A stretch of 41,114 bases of DNA, from positions 1-41,114 of the forward strand of contig JAOTTS010000019.1 in the NCBI GenBank assembly GCA_029864335.1, read 5' to 3'. The translations under genes were made by a program, and so were the position numbers. Origin of the DNA: Candidatus Nitrosopumilus sp. GTDB taxonomy: Archaea; Thermoproteota; Nitrososphaeria; Nitrososphaerales; Nitrosopumilaceae. The notes under the pieces were generated by a model that did no database searches, had not been told where the DNA came from, and saw only the letters and a program-made list of their open reading frames with translations. Positions within the stretch are counted from its first letter, which is position 1. Each line of letters starts with the position of its first letter. This document shows, piece by piece, positions 26,356 through 33,096 of the stretch.

Positions 26356-26538
26356 TTGTTACAGTTAAGTTTCATAACAGTAGTAATTTATTGGGTAAAT
26401 GGTTTGAGAGATGACTTTGCAGAATATACACAATGTCCTGAATGCAATATTCCATTACTAAATTGTGATTGCAACTGTCCTAGATGTGGCAAAAGAGAAG
26501 AATGTATTTGTGAATTAAGTGTCATTACTGTTTCCTAG
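26356..26538 (+). CDS. Small Cys-rich zinc-binding protein
   Basis: At most 60 residues. The C-terminal part is a dense metal-binding stretch: CPECNIPLLNCDCNCPRCGK followed by REECICEL, nine Cys in 34 residues, enough for two zinc sites. The N-terminal 16 residues from the TTG at 26356 are hydrophobic and may not be translated; a TTG at 26404 (LRDDFAEYTQ) gives a 44-residue protein that starts better. No family name is known to me; tiny zinc-ribbon proteins of unknown role are common in this window. It sits between the divergent ETF operon and the aldo/keto reductase. Confidence 0.6.
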   Translation: MLQLSFITVVIYWVNGLRDDFAEYTQCPECNIPLLNCDCNCPRCGKREECICELSVITVS

Positions 26539-26595
26539 CATATAGGATTAGATACAAAAAACAACTTATTTTTAAAGAGGTTTTTTAGGATATTT

Positions 26596-27582
26596 GTGTC
26601 AATTGAGAAAATTACTCTTGCAAAAGATTTGGAAATTTGTAGAATTCTAAATGGTATGTGGCAAGTTGCAGGAGGCCATGGCCAAATTGAAAAGGATTTG
26701 GCAATTGCAGATATGATAGAATATCATAATTTAGGATTTACAACTTGGGATTTGGCAGACATTTATGGCCCTGCAGAATCATTGGTTGGGGAATTTAGAG
26801 AAAAAATAGACAAAACTCAATCACAAGCACTTACTAAATTTGTTCCAAATCCTGGTCCAATGAGCAACAGTATTGTTACTTACTATATTGAACAATCATT
26901 GAAAAAAATGAATACTGATTGTATTGATCTTCTCCAATTTCACTGGTGGGATTATAATGATTCTAATTATCTTGATGCATTACACCACTTGTCAAAATTG
27001 CAAAGCGAGCAAAAAATAAAACATTTGGGATTGACAAACTTTGATAGTGAGCAAGTTAAAATAATTATAGAAAATGGATTTCAAATAGTATCAAACCAAG
27101 TTCAGTTTTCTATTTTGGATCAAAGACCAAAAAAACTTATGATTCCATTTTTTGCAAAAAATGGAATAAAGATTCTAACATATGGAACATTGTTAGGAGG
27201 ATTCTTTTCTGAAAAGTATTTGGGTTTAGATGAACCACATAGAGAAGAATTAACAACTTCTAGCCTGCAAAAATACAAAAACATGATCGATATTTGGGGA
27301 GGATGGCAATTATTTCAAGAATTACTTTGTAATTTGGATGAAATTGCAAAAAAACATCAATGCAGCATTGCAAATGTTGCTACTAGATTTGTTTTGGACA
27401 AACCTCAAGTTGCAGGAGTAATTATTGGGTCAAGGCTTGGAATTGCTAACCATAGAAATGATAATGCCAAAGTTTTTGATGTGAAATTAGATAAAGAAGA
27501 TATTTCATTGATCAATACAATTACTGCAAAATCAAATGATTTGTTTGAGACAATTGGTGATTGTGGAGACGAATATAGATAG
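26596..27582 (+). CDS. Aldo/keto reductase
   Basis: A 328-residue NAD(P)H-dependent TIM-barrel oxidoreductase. The family pattern is clear: GMWQVAGGHGQIEKDLAIAD, then FTTWDLADIYGPAESLVGEF, where Asp and Tyr are catalytic, and QALTKFV, whose Lys is the third catalytic residue. The C-terminal cofactor region includes VAGVIIGSRLGIANHRND. The usual active-site His is in LLQFHWWDYND. The start is a GTG (26596) about 25 bases after the TATA element TATTTTTAAAG (26567-26576), so it is leaderless and alone. The physiological substrate cannot be told from sequence. Confidence 0.88.
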   Translation: MSIEKITLAKDLEICRILNGMWQVAGGHGQIEKDLAIADMIEYHNLGFTTWDLADIYGPAESLVGEFREKIDKTQSQALTKFVPNPGPMSNSIVTYYIEQSLKKMNTDCIDLLQFHWWDYNDSNYLDALHHLSKLQSEQKIKHLGLTNFDSEQVKIIIENGFQIVSNQVQFSILDQRPKKLMIPFFAKNGIKILTYGTLLGGFFSEKYLGLDEPHREELTTSSLQKYKNMIDIWGGWQLFQELLCNLDEIAKKHQCSIANVATRFVLDKPQVAGVIIGSRLGIANHRNDNAKVFDVKLDKEDISLINTITAKSNDLFETIGDCGDEYR

Positions 27583-27984
27583 AAATTAAGTAAAATTGAT
27601 TTGAAACTATGCAGAACTAGGCAATTTTAGAAAATGTGTGGATTGGATATAGGCAGTAAAATGGAATCTCATAATACAAACTATCTTTAGAGCAGATAAC
27701 AAATTTCTCTAAATTGCGGATTCGTCTTTTCATCATTCCAAGAGTGCGACCGGATTAGAGTAGTAATATCTCGCTAGAAAAGTTCCAATGAAATAAAATC
27801 TAACTGGTTTTTGGAATTTTTTACAAGAATTTTTAAACAATGATACTAACGATATCGGGAAATAAGAACATCTTTATCAACTAGTTTAGGTTTCTGTTTT
27901 TTTGTGGAAGGTTTTCTCTAGAAATTGTTTAGAACTAAAACTACCTATGTCTCAAATTCAAGTAATTTTTTCGAGATTCAGAAT
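27583..27984. other. Intergenic region, possible short transcript
   Basis: No convincing gene. A TATA-like TTTTTAAAC at 27830-27838 would start transcription near 27859, and the sequence reaches a T-run (TGTTTTTTT, 27896-27903) soon after. This could be a 45-base RNA or the leader of the zinc-ribbon gene at 27985. The rest (27583-27829) shows nothing recognisable. Confidence 0.3.
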
Positions 27985-28305
27985 ATGAAAGTTGCTTACT
28001 GTATACGTTGCCAAGAGCTATTTGAGGAAAATAACGTAATTGCAACTTCTACTACCAATCGCAGATACTGTTACAAATGTGCTTCAACAATAAATTTAGT
28101 TTTTGCAAATATGACTAAAGATCTTCACCTGCACACATCATGTAAAGAGATAGATATAAACATCAAAGAAATTTCAAGAAAAATTCATTTGGATAAATCA
28201 ATTGAAATTTTGACAAAAGAAATAATTCAGAGAAATTTTCGGACATTACAATATTTTTTAACCAATTCGAAATTATTGGGAGGATTAGATGGGAACTTCA
28301 TGTAA
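27985..28305 (+). CDS. Small zinc-ribbon protein of unknown function
   Basis: A 106-residue protein starting MKVAYCIRCQELFEENN. Two CxxC pairs (CIRC near residue 6 and CYKCA near residue 31) make one treble-clef-like zinc site at the N terminus; the rest is helical (KEIDINIKEISRKIHLDK, KEIIQRNFRTLQYFLTNSK). An in-frame TTG 20 codons upstream (27925) extends the ORF, but those residues are low-complexity Ser/Asn and I discount them. The end overlaps the next small zinc gene by 17 bases, suggesting co-translation of three adjacent zinc proteins. I do not recognise a family. Confidence 0.6.
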   Translation: MKVAYCIRCQELFEENNVIATSTTNRRYCYKCASTINLVFANMTKDLHLHTSCKEIDINIKEISRKIHLDKSIEILTKEIIQRNFRTLQYFLTNSKLLGGLDGNFM

Positions 28306-28510
28306 TGGGATTTGTAATAGATATAAAATAAGAAAACCAAACGGCACTGGAAGATACAGTGCTGGTCAAAAACGATGTAATCTTTGTGATGTATTTATAC
28401 AATGGGAAGGCATTTTTTGCCCTTGCTGTGGTTATAGATTACGACTTAAACCCAGAAGTGGAAAATACAAAGAAAAGATTATGAAGCCGTTAGAAAAAAT
28501 GATGGTGTAA
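28289..28510 (+). CDS. Small CxxC/CPCCG zinc-ribbon protein, tandem copy 1
   Basis: A 73-residue protein with the pattern CNGICNRYK, then GTGRYSAGQKRCNLCDVFIQ, then GIFCPCCGYRLRLKPRSGKY. Six to seven Cys in three groups suggest two zinc sites, followed by a basic tail. It is a close paralogue of the next gene (28527), sharing GQKRCN-C--FI-W-G---CPCCG--LR-KPR. I know proteins of this appearance as recurrent, uncharacterised families in ammonia-oxidising archaea. The basic tail and ribbon fit nucleic-acid binding, but no function is shown. Confidence 0.75.
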   Translation: MGTSCNGICNRYKIRKPNGTGRYSAGQKRCNLCDVFIQWEGIFCPCCGYRLRLKPRSGKYKEKIMKPLEKMMV

Positions 28511-28526
28511 TTATAGGGAGATTGTA

Positions 28527-28733
28527 ATGTGTCGAGGAATTTGTGAGAGGTTTAAAGCTAAATGGTTTTTGCATACCGATAGATATGCTAACGGTCAAAA
28601 ACGATGTAATGAATGTGGTATTTTCATTTCTTGGGATGGGCGACATTGTCCTTGTTGTGGAATGATGTTAAGAACAAAACCAAGAAACAAAGATAACAAA
28701 CAAAAATATAATTTGAAACTTAAAAATAAATAG
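28527..28733 (+). CDS. Small CxxC/CPCCG zinc-ribbon protein, tandem copy 2
   Basis: A 68-residue paralogue of the preceding gene, 16 bases downstream, with MCRGICERFKAKW, DRYANGQKRCNECGIFISW and RHCPCCGMMLRTKPRNK. Cys positions match copy 1; the N terminus is five residues shorter and the tail is a Lys/Asn-rich string (NKDNKQKYNLKLKNK). A purine-rich GGGAG about 10 bases before the ATG is a plausible ribosome-binding site, as expected for an internal gene of an operon. The pair looks like a recent tandem duplication. Confidence 0.75.
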   Translation: MCRGICERFKAKWFLHTDRYANGQKRCNECGIFISWDGRHCPCCGMMLRTKPRNKDNKQKYNLKLKNK

Positions 28734-28903
28734 AAAATATATGTTAAGAGGAATCCTTTTAGTTCCAGTAATCATTGTGGTTTCAATTAGTTCCAAAAGA
28801 AAGGTTCGAATCTCTTAAGACTATAACTTTCTTTGAACATTTAATCCATCATATAGATTCATCATTAAGGTTTGAACAACTAAAGATAAATAAAAAAGAA
28901 TGA

Positions 28904-29248
28904 TTAGTTAGCAGGAACTACTAGTCCTCTATCTATCATCTTAAGAGCAGTCTCTGCTTTGAGACAAATTGGTACTTCGTTTGATTCTTTCATTACAAGA
29001 CTGAATCCTTCACGATACTCAACTTCTGCAGCATCAATGCCGGCAGTAATTTGTGTACGTGGGGAAATCCACGCTAATTGCATGTCTTTTGCCTTTTGAA
29101 TGAATTCTTCTCTTAGTTGTTGTTTTTCATTGTCTGTCATTTCAGATGCTCGCTCACGGAGTTCTGCTTTGAATGCTTTCATGTCAGATAATCTGTCATG
29201 AATTGCAGATCTTCGCTCATCAGACATTTTGATTTTGATTTTTGTCAT
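28904..29248 (-). CDS. Helical protein of unknown function, coupled to the acidic repeat protein
   Basis: A 114-residue protein. Its first half is charged helix (MSDERRSAIHDRLSDMKAFK, then ELRERASEMTDNEKQQLREE), resembling the DERK/EDER-type helices of the gene upstream. The second half (LAWISPRTQITAGIDAAEVE and PICLKAETALKMIDRGLVVP) looks like a small globular domain. There is no signal peptide or membrane segment. The ATG overlaps (ATGA) the stop that the upstream gene would have if a single frameshift near 29309 were undone, which suggests the two were translationally coupled. Family unknown to me. Confidence 0.65.
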   Translation of the reverse strand: MTKIKIKMSDERRSAIHDRLSDMKAFKAELRERASEMTDNEKQQLREEFIQKAKDMQLAWISPRTQITAGIDAAEVEYREGFSLVMKESNEVPICLKAETALKMIDRGLVVPAN

Positions 29249-29305
29249 GTGATCTTTATCTTTAATTCTGATTTTCTCTCATCAGTTAGATCATCATATT
29301 TTTCT

Positions 29306-30136
29306 CTAATATTTCATCTTGATTTCTTCATGTTTCTCATCAGAAATGCCATGTTTGTCCATGATCATTGCCTTGAGTCGTGAAGACATGTCAGACATTC
29401 TGATTCTATCAGAGACCTTGTCTTTGATGTCATCATGATGCTCTTTCTTGTAGTCTTTTCTTTTTTCAGGTGTCATATTACACCATTTTGAGATTCTATC
29501 AAGTTTTGCAACATCGGTAATTTCTGATGCTCTGTTAGATTCTGTCATTGAGCACAATCTATCATAGTTCATGTGGATATCTGTCATTTTGTCATGAATT
29601 TTGTCTGTAACTTTATCATGAATTTTCTCATTCATATAATCACGGATGACATCTTTATGTTCTGCAATAAATTTGTCAATTGCATCTTCTCTTTCATCTT
29701 CAGACAAATCACAATAGTTTGCTAATCTGCCAGAAAATTGTTCAAGTCTGGGATGGTCTTCAAAGAATTGACGTTTTTCATCTGTAATCATATCACAGAA
29801 GTGCTCTAGTCTATCATCAAGGTCTGCATATCGGTCATATTTGTCATCTCTGTCGTCAGTTTCGTCTCTATCGTCTTCTTTAGTATCGTCTTCATTAGCC
29901 TCATCTTCGAGTTCATCTTCATCTGCTATCTCACAAATTATAGAAAGTTTTCCATTGTATTCTACCATATCTGGATAATCAGCAAAAAAGTCGCTTTGTT
30001 CCTCGAGGCTCATTTCACAAAAGTCTTCCATCATATCTTCAAGATCATCACTATCAGCAAATGCTGTACTACCTGCAGTAACTCCAGTAAACATGATCAG
30101 TGAAAAAACAACGCTTAGAAGTTGTGTGCTTTTCAT
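29306..30136 (-). CDS. Secreted acidic repeat protein with three Cys pairs
   Basis: A 276-residue exported protein. The signal peptide is MKSTQLLSVVFSLIMFTGVT to about Ala27 (TAFA cleavage); the upstream in-frame ATG at 30226 would bury it, so I start at 30136. Three units, each opening (F/L)C-x-M and closing with a second Cys, place cysteines at 40/68, 114/142 and 195/219 (spacing 28, 28, 24), as if each unit holds one disulfide. Units contain EEQSDFFADYPDMVEYNGKL and DEKRQFFEDHPRLEQFSGRL. Residues 71-110 are an Asp/Glu-rich linker, a possible cation-binding stretch. The C terminus is rich in Asp/Lys/His/Met helices. After the stop, a +1 frame continues 21 codons of similar sequence (REKYDDLTDERKSELK), so the gene may be frameshifted. 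Function unknown. Confidence 0.78.
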   Translation of the reverse strand: MKSTQLLSVVFSLIMFTGVTAGSTAFADSDDLEDMMEDFCEMSLEEQSDFFADYPDMVEYNGKLSIICEIADEDELEDEANEDDTKEDDRDETDDRDDKYDRYADLDDRLEHFCDMITDEKRQFFEDHPRLEQFSGRLANYCDLSEDEREDAIDKFIAEHKDVIRDYMNEKIHDKVTDKIHDKMTDIHMNYDRLCSMTESNRASEITDVAKLDRISKWCNMTPEKRKDYKKEHHDDIKDKVSDRIRMSDMSSRLKAMIMDKHGISDEKHEEIKMKY

Positions 30137-30349
30137 TATGCAAATTCTTGATTTTTGTATATAATGAATGTCGGTTAATATCATGGTAAGTATTATTACA
30201 AATGAGGCAATTTTTGAATAATTCATGCCTAGAAGGTAGGGACTAGATTTTGTAAGTGTTAATCAGGATAATTTTGAAATCAAATCAATTTCATGAATTA
30301 AAGATAAGTTAGTAGTAATTTCTTTTATTGTTTTTAGGATAATTTTTTT

Positions 30350-30445
30350 ATGTTTACACAAAAAGAAAACGGGTTTGTAGAAGAGATAACAAAGTGGGCT
30401 CAATCAATTGGAATTAATCTAGATAGGGATCACGAACAGGTGTAG
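30350..30445 (+). CDS. Possible small ORF (31 residues)
   Basis: ATG to TAG with sequence MFTQKENGFVEEITKWAQSI and then GINLDRDHEQV, an amphipathic helix pattern. The composition looks protein-like rather than random, but it is short and I see no family. It could be a fragment of a larger dead gene; downstream the frame is closed. Confidence 0.3.
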   Translation: MFTQKENGFVEEITKWAQSIGINLDRDHEQV

Positions 30446-30491
30446 TTTTTAACATGAATTTTGTTAAGCAAAAAAATTTTAAGGAAGCATC

Positions 30492-30605
30492 ATGAAATTA
30501 ATCGGACAAACAAAACTATCACATGGAATTGTTTATCACTATTCAAACAGTAGGGGAAACATAGAATCTTATTTTATTGAACATAATTCCAAAGATTTCA
30601 ATTAG
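30492..30605 (+). CDS. Possible small protein (37 residues)
   Basis: ATG to TAG giving MKLIGQTKLSHGIVYHYSNS followed by RGNIESYFIEHNSKDFN. A GGAAGCATC purine-rich stretch lies just upstream. The alternating pattern (GQTKLSHGIVYHYSN) could form a beta hairpin. It converges on the 30626 gene with a 20-base gap. Function unknown; translation uncertain. Confidence 0.4.
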   Translation: MKLIGQTKLSHGIVYHYSNSRGNIESYFIEHNSKDFN

Positions 30606-30625
30606 AAAAAAATTAGCAATAAAAT

Positions 30626-30946
30626 CTATTGAGGATTTACTTTTTTGACAGTCTCAATTACCTGATCAAATGTAATCAAGGGGATAATCTTTACAGCATT
30701 AAAGCTAGCAATTCCTGCATCAATGCAAAACTGCTGGATCATATGTGAATCTTCAGCATCTATAATCCATAGAAATGTGTGTTCTAGAGCAGAGTGATAT
30801 TGCCCTATGATTTTTTGAATTTTGTAGTTTTTGGCAATTTCCTCAACATTCATTTTTTCTGCTTGAATGACCAGTTTTGCACTTGAATCACTGTTTAATG
30901 GACACGCTTCAGTCGTATGACTGCCAGATATGCCATACAGTGCCAT
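30626..30946 (-). CDS. Dimeric alpha-beta barrel-like small protein of unknown function
   Basis: A 106-residue cytoplasmic protein. It starts MALYGISGSHTTEACPLNSD, has a central beta-alpha block KIIGQYHSALEHTFLWIIDA, then the helix HMIQQFCIDAGIASFNAVKI and ends FDQVIETVKKV. The HTFLWIIDAEDSxMIQQF pattern is reminiscent of DUF3303/GYD-type ferredoxin-fold proteins, where a strand, helix, strand follow a His. I am fairly sure of the fold type, not of a function. A minus-strand TATA-like CTATAATTAAAT lies about 25 bases upstream of the ATG, and the gene diverges from the uracil-DNA glycosylase. Confidence 0.65.
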   Translation of the reverse strand: MALYGISGSHTTEACPLNSDSSAKLVIQAEKMNVEEIAKNYKIQKIIGQYHSALEHTFLWIIDAEDSHMIQQFCIDAGIASFNAVKIIPLITFDQVIETVKKVNPQ

Positions 30947-31017
30947 ATTCCTAATTGATTTAATTATAGATAAATGATGTTGTAGTATTATAGAATTATA
31001 TCATTATGGTGTTATAG

Positions 31018-31677
31018 TTGAAGTCAATTAAATCACTAAACAAAAAGATTGCAAGCTGCAAAAAATGTCCAAGATTAGCAGCCTACATCAGAGATGTTGC
31101 AAAAAACAAGGTAAGACGATTCAAAGATGAGAAATATTATGGCAAACCTCTTTCAGGATTTGGTGATGTCAATGCTAAATTACTCATTGTAGGTTTAGCT
31201 CCAGCTGCACATGGTGGAAATAGAACAGGGAGAATGTTTACAGGGGATTCATCAGGGGACTGGCTGGCAAAAGTAATGCACAAACATGGATTTGCATCAA
31301 TTTCTACTAGTCAGAACATTAATGATGGAATGATCCTCAAAAATGCCTACATTACTGCAGCAGTTAGGTGTGCACCACCTCAAAATAAACCAACCCGAGA
31401 AGAGAAGGACACTTGTTTTGGATTCTTGGAGCAAGAAAGAAAGATTCTAGAAAACATCACAATAGTTCTTTGCCTTGGAAAAATAGCATATGATACCGTT
31501 TGTAAATTGTATAAGGTAAAACCAGAAAAATTTGGGCATAACAAACTATTCGAATATGATACAATTCGGATCCTCACATCATATCACCCTTCAAAACAAA
31601 ATACACAGACTGGACGATTAACTTGGATACAATGGTCCGCAGTGTTTGCAAAGGCCAAAAAATTAACTCTAACTTGA
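31018..31677 (+). CDS. Uracil-DNA glycosylase, family 5 (UDGb)
   Basis: A 219-residue DNA repair enzyme that removes uracil from DNA. Motif A is VGLAPAAHGGNRTGRMFTGD at about residues 58-77, the family 5 version in which the usual catalytic Asp/Asn is absent. Motif C is TSYHPSKQNTQTGRL near residue 184. N-terminal CKKCPRL and later Cys (VRCAPP, DTCFGF) supply the [4Fe-4S] ligands. The start is a TTG (31018), and the fold begins at once (KSIKSLNKKIASCKKCPRLA), so no upstream start is needed. Length is typical for UDGb (200-230). Transcribed alone. Confidence 0.92.
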   Translation: MKSIKSLNKKIASCKKCPRLAAYIRDVAKNKVRRFKDEKYYGKPLSGFGDVNAKLLIVGLAPAAHGGNRTGRMFTGDSSGDWLAKVMHKHGFASISTSQNINDGMILKNAYITAAVRCAPPQNKPTREEKDTCFGFLEQERKILENITIVLCLGKIAYDTVCKLYKVKPEKFGHNKLFEYDTIRILTSYHPSKQNTQTGRLTWIQWSAVFAKAKKLTLT

Positions 31678-31713
31678 ATTAATGAGTTCTAGCGAAAAAT
31701 AAAAATATTGAAA

Positions 31714-31840
31714 ATGTCCATACTACTAAATTGCTGCAGGTAATGGCTGTTCAATATGCAATTTAGAACATGATGGAGATTTTTACAGTTTTTGTAAGTG
31801 TTCTTGTCATGATAGAATTGCAAGGGAAATTGTAGACTAG
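31714..31840 (+). pseudogene. Broken small Cys-rich zinc protein
   Basis: One frame encodes a convincing Cys-rich tail (GNGCSICNLEHDGDFYSFCK then CSCHDRIAREIVD, ending TAG at 31838-31840) but has no start codon: upstream it is closed by TAA at 31728. In another frame ATG at 31714 reads MSILLNCC before a stop. Joining the two with a one-base change at about 31736 gives a small zinc protein similar in style to those at 26356 and 32867. Either a frameshifted gene or a sequence error. Confidence 0.4.
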
Positions 31841-31877
31841 AAATACTTCAAATTAAAATCTTAAACTCAGATTTTTT

Positions 31878-31988
31878 TTAATCAGTATTCTCATACAGTT
31901 TTTGAATTTGTTCAATAGTTTTGGGGTCTAATTTCTCAAATAACTGTTGTAACTCTTTTTCATCTAATTCCTCATCATGAAACAGCAT
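31878..31988 (-). CDS. Small acidic helical protein, possibly frameshifted
   Basis: A 36-residue ORF, MLFHDEELDEKELQQLFEKL then DPKTIEQIQKLYENTD, strongly coding-like (amphipathic, regular leucines). An ATG further upstream (32013) in a neighbouring frame gives MSKLMQNIDAVS and then a stop; removing one T near 31979 would fuse it to DEELDEKELQQ as a 44-residue protein. So the intact gene is probably 31878-32013 with a one-base insertion. Function unknown. Confidence 0.45.
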   Translation of the reverse strand: MLFHDEELDEKELQQLFEKLDPKTIEQIQKLYENTD

Positions 31989-32081
31989 CTATGTTCTGCA
32001 TTAATTTTGACATTAACCATGATTATCATAGTAGATTGCAAACAATGTACAAAAGACTCAAAAAATAGTCATTGTTATACT

Positions 32082-32477
32082 TTACAATCCATAAAATTCA
32101 GACCACTGGTGCTCTAGCTTATAAATTATTTTCCAACCAAGCCTATCAATGTTTACACTTGGTTCTGCAATAACCATTAAGATGTACCTTCCAAAAGGAA
32201 AACTCATCATTACGACCTTTTCTCTCCTAGAAGAAGAATATTTGACTCTGCCCAAATTTGCATCAAACCCTTTTCTATTTGCAACTCTGTGTGCTAATTC
32301 TTGAAATGTTTGCCTTCGTCTTGCATCATTTTCAAAAGGAATAACATCATCCTTGAAATCACCTGCAATTAATTCCCCCTTGCAATCAATCAAACCACAA
32401 TATCGAATTTCAGGTTCGGCCAAAATATCTTTGATTTTATTTTTGATATCTTCAATTGAAAATTTCTCTTTAGACAT
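32082..32477 (-). CDS. Conserved-looking protein of unknown function, Roadblock-like
   Basis: A 131-residue cytoplasmic protein. It begins with a charged helix (MSKEKFSIEDIKNKIKDILA), then strand-turn-strand RYCGLIDCKGELIAGDFKDD, a helix ARRRQTFQELAHRVANRKGF, and strands KYSSSRREKVVMMSFPFGRY and ILMVIAEPSVN. The (I/V)D-x-x-G-E(L)-(I/V)AG strand pair followed by FxFxxYxLMV is the layout of Roadblock/LC7-type alpha-beta-alpha domains, but I assign that only by eye. Such domains in archaea are often partners of small GTPases; none is adjacent. Alone, ATG at 32477. Confidence 0.6.
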   Translation of the reverse strand: MSKEKFSIEDIKNKIKDILAEPEIRYCGLIDCKGELIAGDFKDDVIPFENDARRRQTFQELAHRVANRKGFDANLGRVKYSSSRREKVVMMSFPFGRYILMVIAEPSVNIDRLGWKIIYKLEHQWSEFYGL

Positions 32478-32664
32478 ATGAGATTAGATGTTTTTTTGTG
32501 TATTTAACACAAGTATCCAATCGATGAAATTGTTTGGTTAAATCGATGTTAGAAAACAATCTAAATCATAAATCAATATACATTTGTATTGTTATATCAT
32601 AAATAATAAATGAATGTTAAGATTTTTCTCAGAATACTTTAAATTTCATTTTCACAAAAGTGTT

Positions 32665-32829
32665 ATGACGAGGTCTATCATATCTGCCGAAATTCAAAAG
32701 GATAGATTTGAGGAGGTGGACAGATAGAAAAAAAGGAAAACACGAAAAAAGATGGAAGCATCTAGAATTCGTAGTTTTTCAGTATACCTCGTTTCCTATT
32801 TTGTTACAAATCAATCTTATAGATTTTGA
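32665..32829 (+). pseudogene. Leaderless mini-ORF interrupted by TAG
   Basis: A TATA element (CTTTAAATTT, about 32637-32646) lies 25 bases before an ATG at 32665, the exact leaderless distance. The ORF reads MTRSIISAEIQKDRFEEVDR then TAG (32725-32727). The same frame continues as a highly basic stretch (KKRKTRKKMEASRIRSF) to TGA at 32827-32829. This looks like a small basic protein gene broken by one point mutation, or a 20-residue peptide. Otherwise the 389-base region between the genes at 32477 and 32867 shows no gene. Confidence 0.35.
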
Positions 32830-32866
32830 AGCAAATACTTAGATTAGTTGCAGCATCCAAAAAAAT

Positions 32867-33055
32867 GTGAAGAAATGTCAATGTAACAAATGTGATTGTC
32901 CAAATGAAATAAGAGAATTTGGTCACAGATATGAAGAAGAAAATGCCATAGTAGAAGCTGAATTTGAAAATGATGCAGATAAAGTCGAATCAATTATCAA
33001 AGAGATTTGTGATTTTTGTGAGAAAGGTCAACACCAAGGTCAGCCAAATGCCTAA
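32867..33055 (+). CDS. Small zinc-binding protein
   Basis: A 62-residue protein starting at GTG 32867: MKKCQCNKCDCPNEIREFGH, an acidic helix (EEENAIVEAEFENDADKVES), then KEICDFCEKGQHQGQ. Four Cys in the first eleven residues and a CxxC-x(3)-H at the end suggest two metal sites bracketing an acidic helix. A TATA-like AAATACTTAGA at 32833-32843 is about 25-30 bases upstream. Family unknown; small proteins like this recur in ammonia-oxidising archaea. Confidence 0.7.
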   Translation: MKKCQCNKCDCPNEIREFGHRYEEENAIVEAEFENDADKVESIIKEICDFCEKGQHQGQPNA

Positions 33056-33096
33056 AGAATGTCTAATTATTTATCTACATTCATTATAAAAGTAAT

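Larger units (their letters stand above)
31678..32081. other. Gene-poor stretch holding two damaged small ORFs
   Basis: Between the glycosylase and the 32082 gene I find only the broken zinc ORF (31714-31840) and the short minus-strand ORF (31878-31988). The remainder is AT-rich without clear signals. Confidence 0.4.

Noticed and set aside
28803-28812. GGTTCGAATC, a tRNA T-loop-like word
   Set aside because: No flanking acceptor, D or anticodon arms can be folded and the T stem is poorly paired. At most a relic of an integration site; nothing else supports it.
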